Notes under the pieces: generated by a model | What the model was told of the DNA's origin: nothing | What the model saw: the letters and a program-made list of their open reading frames with translations, nothing else | The model's database searches: none | Made by a program: the position numbers and the translations under genes | DNA from: Symsagittifera roscoffensis | Lineage: Eukaryota > Xenacoelomorpha > Acoela > Convolutidae | Assembly (NCBI RefSeq): GCF_963678635.1 | Contig: NC_087062.1 | Coordinates: 53,950,473-54,014,472 of the forward strand | Direction of reading: 5' to 3' | Length of the DNA stretch: 64,000 bases | In this document: positions 57,369 through 64,000 of the stretch, in pieces | Layout of the letters: every line of letters begins with the position of its first letter | Position numbering within the stretch: position 1 is the first letter of the stretch

Positions 57369-60300
57369 ATGGTGCCAACCCTGCCGCAACAGCGACAGAC
57401 TTCCCAGAAAGGGACCCTATTCGTCACTCAACCCGGGTTTTTGGTAGTGGAGAAGACAACGCCAGCCTCTCTTCTCCTGCTCCAACTACTGATGGCTGGT
57501 ATTGAACCCAACCCCGGTCCGGCACAGAAAGTCAACTGCAAAGTCTGCTCCCGACAGATGAAAACACAGACAATCAGATGCCACCAATGCAAAGAATGGA
57601 TGCACCTGAAATGCAGCGGCATGCGCAAGACAGCCGAGTACCTCTCTCAGCCAGACTGGAGATGCCCCCCCTGCACTGCAGAGACCCCCCGACAAACCCA
57701 GAAAGTGAAGTTCAAGCTACTACAACTGAACTGCAATGGCATACAGAATAAAGCAATAGAGCTCAGCAACTACCTACAAGAAAGGAAGATCACAGTTGCC
57801 GCCCTTCAAGAGACCAAACTACAAGAACGGAACAAGACGCCGAAGTTCCCTGGCTATACTGCCATCCGACGGGATCGTGGTCAAGGAGGTGGCGGACTCA
57901 TGACCCTCATTCACGAAACTGTCGACTTCAACACCATGGACATAGATCAGCAGAACGACGGCACGAGAGAAGTCCAGGGAGTCAACATCAAGATGAACGA
58001 AGTTGAATTGAACATCATCAACTACTACATCCCTCCCTCCAGCAGCTGTCCTCAAGGTTACAAGGCGTCCCTGCAAGACCTCCTCTACAGCAGCAAGACA
58101 ATCCTGGTAGGAGACGCGAACGCACACAGTTCCTTGTGGCATTCCAGCAACCAAGAAGACACCCGTGGCTCCGAACTGGCAGAAGAAATTGAAGACTCCT
58201 CCTTCGGCGTCCTCAACACCGACCACCCAACTCGCCTCCCACGAGGAGATCAGCCATCCTCGCCGGACATCAGCATGGCCTCCTCCGACCTGCTTCTCGA
58301 CCTCTCCTGGAAAACAGAGATCACCCTGGGCTCAGATCACCTTCCCATGAAGATCGAACTGAAGAGGGACACAGAAGTCAGAGCACCCAAGCGCACCTTC
58401 GTGAACCTCAGCAGAGCCGACTGGGATACCTTCAAACAGGAAACAGAAGAACTCTTTCTGAGCGAAGAAGAACCATCTGACACCCACAGCGGAGAGAAAG
58501 TCTTCAGGAAGATTCTGAACACTGCTTCTGCTCACAACATTCCCTCCGGACGCATTCCCAAAGCCAAGACCAACATTCCGCCAGCAGCCTCCCGCCTGAT
58601 CAAGCAAAGAGACGAAACAAGAAGAAACAACCCTCACTCCGAAGACATTCCGACCTTGAACGCCAGGATAGACTTCCTCATTTCCAAGCAAAGAATGGAG
58701 AAATGGAAAGAGCATGTGGCAACATTCGACAGAAAAACCAATGTGACCAAACTCTGGAAGACAATCGGCGCGATCACAGGAAAGAAACAAAGTGCCCCTC
58801 CAAATCAAGGAATAAAATTCAACGAAAAACAGATTAAAGACGCCAGCAGTATGAGCAACGCTTTCAATATACAATACGCAAGACCAATGAACCACAAGAC
58901 CGAGAAAGACAACAGGAAAATAAACAGAAACATAAAGAAACAACCTCTCAACGACGCCCCAGTCATTACCTCCAAACAAGTAAAAACTGCCATACAGAAC
59001 GCGAAGAACTCCAAAGCATTCGGCCCAGACAACATCTCGACCACTCACATGAAACACCTCGGACCATATGCTATCAACTACCTCACGAAGATCTTCAACC
59101 TGTCGCTCAGCAAATGCCAGATCCCAGCAATTTGGAAGTCGTCAGTCATTATTCCGCTGCTGAAACCAGGCAAAGACGCAGGCCTCAGCAACTCGTACAG
59201 ACCCGTCTCCTTGCTTTGCCCAGCCTCGAAGATCCTGGAGAAGTGCATCCAACCTCTCATCACCGAACACCTCCACTTCGCCAGTCACCAACACGGCTTC
59301 CGGTCCAAGCACTCAACGGTCACCGCTCTTTGTGACATCACGACAGCCATCTCCAACGGCTTCAACAGAAAGAAACCAGCCGACAGGACTCTGCTTGTCG
59401 CGATTGACCTGTCGAAAGCCTTCGACACGGTTAAGCATTCCAAGCTCCTCGACCTCATCAACAAGACCAGTCTGCCCAGTGCTCTGAAAAGATGGCTCGC
59501 GAACTTCCTACAAGGACGACAAGCAAGAACACTGTTTCGCGACTCTCTCTCAAAAGCACGGATAGTTCGGTTTGGAGTGCCACAAGTATCAGTTTTGTCG
59601 CCACTCCTTTTCAACTATTACGTCGCAGACGCACCTAGCCCTCCGGACGAAATCAAGATCAAGTCCTACGCAGACGACTTCACGTCCCTCATTCTCGGCA
59701 CCGACATACCAGCAATGGCAGGAAAACAAACGGAGTACCTCGCAGAACTAGTGAACTTCTTCGAAGAGCGAAACCTCCAGATCTCCATTGACAAGAGTTT
59801 TGTCACACTGATGACACCACAGACAGCCCAATACAAAACCGTTCCTGAAGTGAAGATAAACAATGAACAAATAAGAATGAACAACCAAGCGAAGATCCTC
59901 GGCATCACTTTCGACACCATGCACACTTTCGGGGCCCATTGCAGAGACACTGCGAAGAAATGCTCTCAACGCAACAACGCCCTGAAAGCGCTTGCCGGCA
60001 CTGACTGGGGAAGCGACAAGGAAACACTCCTCATGACCTACAAAGCCGTTGTTCGCTCTAAACTTGAGTACGGCGCCGCTGTGATAACGCCCACACTCTC
60101 CGAAAGCAACATCGAGAAACTACAGAAGGTCCAAAACAGCGCCCTGAGAACAATCACCGGATGCCACGCCATGACTCACATAGACCACCTTCACCAAGAA
60201 ACATCCGTTCTACCAGTTAGACGACACCTCAGAATGCGAACGATAAAACATCATCTCGCCAACCACTTGCCAGATCACCCAGGAAACCAACTCACGAAAG

Positions 60301-60788
60301 AACCCAAGAACCCACCAAGACTCATGAAAGAAACCCTCCAAACACGATATGAAGAAAGATACATTGAACCTCTACTCGACAGCAATAGACCTCTAACCGA
60401 AAAGAAGTACAGAAACCTGCTAAAAACGATCCACACAAATGAGGTACGCGACGCCTTACAAACCTACGAATACCCAGCAGTCCTCGGACACAATCCACCA
60501 AAAATTGCCAAAGAAGAAACCGAATTACCAAGAACAACAAGAAGAACACTGGCACAGCTCAGATCCGGCTACTCAAAGTTCCTGAACTCGTACATGAACA
60601 GAATTGACCCGACAGTAAGCGAACTTTGCCCGGACTGCCAGCAAACAAGCCACACAACTATACACCTGTTCGACTGCATCGCAAATCCTACGAACTTAAC
60701 CCCAGCCGATCTCTGGAAGCAACCGAAGAAGACAGCAATATTCCTGAAACTCCCCACAACCCTGGACCCAACAACGAGCGACGAATAG
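57369..60788 (+). CDS. LINE polyprotein: 2A-like, PHD finger, endonuclease, RT
   Basis: 1139 residues from the first ATG to TAG, without stops. Order: a leader with a leucine-rich stretch (SLLLLQLLMAG), a 2A-like motif GIEPNPGP (residues 44-51), a C4HC3 PHD-type finger (Cys57, 60, 71, 74, His79, Cys82, 99, 102), an APE-type endonuclease (about 117-330: LLQLNCNG, LQETKL, RRDRGQGGGGL, LVGDANAHSSLW, LGSDHLP), reverse transcriptase (about 540-850: AFGPDNIS, SYRPVSLLCP, VAIDLSKAFDTV, GVPQVSVLSP, SYADDF) and a C-terminal CCHC knuckle (CPDCQQTSHTTIHLFDC, about 1086-1102). The domain set suits Jockey/CR1-group LINEs. The glycine of the PQG motif is valine here, which may impair activity. Long ORFs on the opposite strand are shadows. 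Confidence 0.93.
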   Translation: MVPTLPQQRQTSQKGTLFVTQPGFLVVEKTTPASLLLLQLLMAGIEPNPGPAQKVNCKVCSRQMKTQTIRCHQCKEWMHLKCSGMRKTAEYLSQPDWRCPPCTAETPRQTQKVKFKLLQLNCNGIQNKAIELSNYLQERKITVAALQETKLQERNKTPKFPGYTAIRRDRGQGGGGLMTLIHETVDFNTMDIDQQNDGTREVQGVNIKMNEVELNIINYYIPPSSSCPQGYKASLQDLLYSSKTILVGDANAHSSLWHSSNQEDTRGSELAEEIEDSSFGVLNTDHPTRLPRGDQPSSPDISMASSDLLLDLSWKTEITLGSDHLPMKIELKRDTEVRAPKRTFVNLSRADWDTFKQETEELFLSEEEPSDTHSGEKVFRKILNTASAHNIPSGRIPKAKTNIPPAASRLIKQRDETRRNNPHSEDIPTLNARIDFLISKQRMEKWKEHVATFDRKTNVTKLWKTIGAITGKKQSAPPNQGIKFNEKQIKDASSMSNAFNIQYARPMNHKTEKDNRKINRNIKKQPLNDAPVITSKQVKTAIQNAKNSKAFGPDNISTTHMKHLGPYAINYLTKIFNLSLSKCQIPAIWKSSVIIPLLKPGKDAGLSNSYRPVSLLCPASKILEKCIQPLITEHLHFASHQHGFRSKHSTVTALCDITTAISNGFNRKKPADRTLLVAIDLSKAFDTVKHSKLLDLINKTSLPSALKRWLANFLQGRQARTLFRDSLSKARIVRFGVPQVSVLSPLLFNYYVADAPSPPDEIKIKSYADDFTSLILGTDIPAMAGKQTEYLAELVNFFEERNLQISIDKSFVTLMTPQTAQYKTVPEVKINNEQIRMNNQAKILGITFDTMHTFGAHCRDTAKKCSQRNNALKALAGTDWGSDKETLLMTYKAVVRSKLEYGAAVITPTLSESNIEKLQKVQNSALRTITGCHAMTHIDHLHQETSVLPVRRHLRMRTIKHHLANHLPDHPGNQLTKEPKNPPRLMKETLQTRYEERYIEPLLDSNRPLTEKKYRNLLKTIHTNEVRDALQTYEYPAVLGHNPPKIAKEETELPRTTRRTLAQLRSGYSKFLNSYMNRIDPTVSELCPDCQQTSHTTIHLFDCIANPTNLTPADLWKQPKKTAIFLKLPTTLDPTTSDE
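57498..57521 (+). other. 2A-like ribosome-skipping motif
   Basis: Encodes GIEPNPGP directly after a leucine-rich leader. The consensus of working 2A sequences is D(V/I)ExNPG|P; here the Asp is Gly. 2A-like sequences at this place are known from other animal APE-type LINEs. Confidence 0.7.
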
Positions 60789-60813
60789 ATCTCAGAAGGG
60801 CAACAACAACAAC

Positions 60814-60826
60814 ATTGACCAAAATT
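60814..60826 (+). repeat. Target-site duplication, right copy
   Basis: ATTGACCAAAATT, identical to 57304-57316. Confidence 0.9.
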
Positions 60827-61530
60827 ATCCAAATGTTTTTTTTTGTATTCAGATGACGCCAAACTCAGTACAACCGTTCCACCAGTTTTTGCATCTCACC
60901 GATACGATACTAATCAGCTGACTTCTTGGACTGGCTCTTATAACCTGAACTTTCATCCCTCCATGTGTTTCTACCTTCATTTTTCTCCTGTGTTCCAGGG
61001 ATCAGTTTATTTAATACACGCAGTGCTTCAGTGTAAGAAGAAAACCGAAGACTTGGGTGTTATAATTTCTTTGGACCTAAAACGGTGTTCACACAATTTT
61101 TCAAAAGTCTAGAAAGCTCAACGGAGTTTCTGTTGTTTGCGCAATACAGTACTTACTTTTAAGCTCCCATCATGTGTTAAATACAAAATGTTCAATCGAT
61201 CATATTTTATTGCTGCTTGGGGCCCAAAAGGTTGGAGCCCAAATGTTTTTTGCTTGCGCAAACTAGAGTCGCTCAATTATCTTGGACTCAAGTGGTGTTT
61301 TGGATCAACAACTTCCTACGAGTGTTACAAAGCTGATGGTCAGTAGTACAAAAAAGCGATAATGTGATGCAGCCTATTTCTCATAATGAAATAGGTCAAT
61401 GATCTGCAAGATAAACTCGGTGCTGAACTTGTTCCTGATGATGTATTTGCAACTGGCATCTAACTACTTACAGGATTGCAATCAATTAGTTCTTTTTGAT
61501 CGAGAAATTTACTTCACAGAATATCTATTC
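60827..61530 (+). pseudogene. Old LINE, right part (RT palm/thumb and tail)
   Basis: Continues the RT interrupted at 57303: LYSDDAKLSTTV (the YxDD box), then LTSWTGSYNLNFHPSMC, DLGVIISLDLK, and connection/C-terminal text LRNTVLTFKLPS, CLRKLESLNYLGLKW. Stops and frameshifts show it is dead. It belongs to a different LINE family than the inserted element. Confidence 0.8.
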
Positions 61531-61559
61531 ATGGACTATACAGTGGTATTTCACAGGTC

Positions 61560-64000
61560 CAGACTACGCCGCCTTCAAGTGGTTGACCCGACATCCTGGC
61601 TTTCCAGGTTGAAAATGGCGTCAAGCCACCCTACCAAGCGTCGGGAGAAGCTCAGAAGTTTCTGGGTTTTCGGTTACAGAGCGTCTGCGGCCGGCCAGGC
61701 TCCTCTGTCTACTGATACTCACCCTGCTCTTTAGATCCGGCATTAACCCTAACCCCGGTCCCTACAAATTTTCACCCTGTAGCTAAAACATTAGTCGAAA
61801 CCAAGCCAGTGTCTGGTGCCACATATGTGGCTGGATACATTAAATGCAGCGGCCTCGAATTTTTAAAAGAACATCACCGAGATTTTTACTGCCCCCTTTG
61901 CACTTCTACTTTCATTTAACCCCCCCCCCCCCCCCCCCGGAAGCAAAGCCCCATCCACCACCTCTTACCAAGTAACAGTTTCCACAACCAATACTTGCCC
62001 ACAGCCCCCTCTGCAACAATTCCCAAAGCCAACAATCAAAAGGCATCCTCAGAATCCTCCAGTTTAATTGTAATGGAATCTCTGGGAAAGCTCCTGAAAT
62101 TGCAGATTTCCCTGCCCAGAATGAAATACACATAGCCCTATTCCAAGAAACCAATCTCACGAAACAAAGCCGTAATCCCTCACTAGGTCCCTTATACCAT
62201 CTAATTCGAAAAGACAGGCCCAAAGAGGGTGGAGGCCTCCATTGCAATACATGAATCCATACATTACAAAGAATTAAGTTTAAACACCGACGGAGGCTAT
62301 CTGTATATCAGTTGTAGCCAGCACGTCGAAACTTCGTATTATTAATTTTCATATCCCCCTAGATCTAGTTGTCCCCCCTAAATGACGATACCCCTCAATG
62401 ACGCCCCCCTAAATGATGATACCTTTTAATTTTTTATCCTTTGATGCAAATTTCTCCTCCCCTGACACCTCCCTAGCATCGCAGAGCCTTTTATTTTCTT
62501 CGTCCTGGAACCCAATTAAGTCTCTAGGCTGCGACCACCTTCCCATACTTATCGAACTAGCTCTAGATAACAGCATGCACTTTTCTCCAAACAAGACATT
62601 CATTAACTTCCTCAGGTCCGATTGGCGGCAATTCACCTAGGAGAATGAGTCCGGTTGCCTTGCCTCGAGTTTTCCTTCTTCGGTTTCGGCCGGGGAGAAA
62701 CTCTTTCGGGATCTGGTACTGAGGGCTGCACGCCACCACATCTCCGCCGGTCGCCACCGCCATTACACCTCGACTCTTTCTCCAGAGTCAGCCTCTCTTG
62801 CTGCTGAACGAGATCTCGGCCGCTATAATAATCAGGCCATGGAAACTACACAGCACTCTCGTTTCACTCCTTCCCAATTGAACTTCTCGATCAGACAGCG
62901 AAAGACAAGAGAAACAAATAGCGTAAAATCCTCCAGACCTGTGATTACCGCACTGGCGCCAGAAAGTTCCTGAAAGTTGTACGCTCCCTGAACGGATCCA
63001 GACCTGTGGTACGAAGGCACCCTATTCAATTTTAATCGAAAACAATCTTTTCAGACAGACATAGCTAAGGCTTTTAAAAAACAGTTTACAAATGCCAGAA
63101 TTCATGCGTCAGAAAAGCTACTCCGGAAAACTAGACGCAAAATAGCCAAGCTCACCATGTTAGATAACCCCGCTTTCTCCCCCTACAAACTAAACAAGCC
63201 ATTGCGGACAGCAAACCCTCGCGAGCTCTTGGTCCGGATGGCCTTTGCAACATTAACTTAAAACACCTGGGACCCTATATTTTGAATACTTAATCAATCT
63301 TTTCAATATGCCGCTGTCTGAAAATATTATCCCTAAAATGTGGAAAAACTCCAAGATAAACTCCTACCCAAACCCAAAAAGGATTATAAATTATCCACCT
63401 CTTTACTTTGCCCATCTCTTTACTTTCAGGCCTATCTCTTTACTTTGCCCCGCTTTTCAAGTTTTAGAAAGGCTCATTCAGCTTTTTTTAACAAAGTATC
63501 TCCCCACCGCCACACGCCAACATGGTTTTCGTCCTTTCAACTCTACCACTACTGCGCTTTCCACACTAGAATTTTTTTTATCACAGACGGTTTTAATCAG
63601 AATCGCCCACCCTCCTGCACCATTCTCGCAACGCTTGACCTCTCGAAGGCTTTTGATATGGTGTGTCTTTGTACTCTCGTGGAACTAATTCATGACACAC
63701 CACTCCCGAGAGGTATTGTTCGTTGGCTGAGTAACTACTTGAATAGCCAACAAGCCACCACACTTTTTAACACCCAAGAATCCCCCCCACAAACTAGTTC
63801 ACTGTGGAGTTCTCCAGGGCTCTGTTCTTTCGCCCACATTTTTTAATTTTTACGTCCATGACGCTCCCACGCCTCCCAATAAAGTTCGTCTCACATCTTA
63901 CGCTGACGATTTCCATCCCTTTTTCCAAAGCACTGATGTAGAGGCAGCATCTCGATCGTTGAATGATTACCTTCTTCAAGTTTTAATTTTTCAATTCCAG
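61560..64000 (+). pseudogene. Second, decayed LINE of the 2A/PHD type
   Basis: Same module order as 57369-60788 with many stops and frameshifts: leucine-rich leader and SGINPNPGP (61739-61762), PHD-finger relics (about 61790-61910), a C run (61920-61938), endonuclease text (LQFNCNGISGKAPEI near 62060, GCDHLPILIEL near 62530), and RT text (QHGFRPFNSTTTALS near 63520, LATLDLSKAFDMV near 63625, GSVLSPTFFNFYVHDAP near 63822, YADDF near 63900). It runs off the window end. Clearly a relative, not a copy, of the intact LINE. Confidence 0.85.
61739..61762 (+). other. 2A-like motif in the decayed LINE
   Basis: Encodes GINPNPGP after a hydrophobic leader (LLCLLILTLLFRS) in a frame now separated from its upstream ATG by a frameshift. 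The Glu of the consensus is Asn. Confidence 0.6.

Larger units (their letters stand above)
57317..60813 (+). mobile_element. Nearly intact PHD/APE-type LINE (3.5 kb)
   Basis: Bounded by a 13-bp target-site duplication and ending in the short repeat tail CAACAACAACAAC instead of poly(A). One ORF fills almost the whole element. The 5' leader is only about 52 bp, so slight 5' truncation is possible. Its G+C content is visibly higher than the host DNA. It inserted into an older LINE in the same orientation. Confidence 0.92.

Noticed and set aside
58332-59057. 241-codon minus-strand ORF
   Set aside because: Shadow of the LINE ORF on the opposite strand, which carries all expected domains.

Overview
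This window is AT-rich animal (metazoan) DNA. The evidence is spliced genes with GT-AG introns, a homeo-Prospero transcription factor (a family known only from animals), a LysM-domain gene of the LYSMD1/2 type, and a dense population of animal-type LINE and Gypsy-like elements. It is probably an invertebrate with a repeat-rich genome. I cannot name the phylum from sequence alone.

Layout. 1-3800: satellite array of a ~225-bp monomer with higher-order organisation. 5706-9326: four-exon gene for an unrecognised 367-residue secreted protein. 9.3-15.5 kb: repeat-rich noncoding DNA (a copy of dispersed repeat R, tRNA-like B-box sequences, a ~155-bp degenerate tandem array, a fold-back element). 15.5-19.8 kb: broken Gypsy-like element whose integrase faces right while its gag and RT/RNase H face left. 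19.8-27.2 kb: mostly gene-free, with R copies, an ACAT microsatellite and a palindromic stretch. 27.2-30.7 kb: R copy, decayed LINE reverse transcriptase and an opposite-strand retroelement ORF1/gag-like pseudogene. 32.4-33.4 kb: two R copies in tandem. 35133-37875: four-exon Prospero/Prox homologue of 601 residues with an unusual ~60-residue insertion inside the homeo-Prospero domain. 38-41.7 kb: tRNA-like sequence, inverted R copy, two near-perfect hairpins. 41964-44260: two-exon gene for a 76-residue secreted cysteine-rich peptide. 47.3-55.0 kb: defective Gypsy-like element with 368-bp LTRs, itself bracketed by ~746-bp direct repeats. 56169-56794 (minus): last exon of a LysM-domain gene. 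57.2-61.5 kb: an old LINE into which a nearly intact 3.5-kb LINE (single ORF, 2A-like motif, PHD finger, endonuclease, RT) has inserted, leaving a 13-bp target-site duplication. 61.6-64.0 kb: an older, frameshifted relative of that LINE, cut by the window end.

The host genes (secreted protein, Prospero factor, cysteine-rich peptide, LysM protein) show no operon-like relation and are separated by mobile-element debris. The most interesting points are the insertion in the Prospero domain, the 2A-like peptide at the start of both LINE copies, the LINE-in-LINE insertion, repeat family R with a perfect hairpin near each end, and the doubly bracketed LTR element. Splice sites were chosen by eye from GT/AG and phase agreement. 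No database search was possible.
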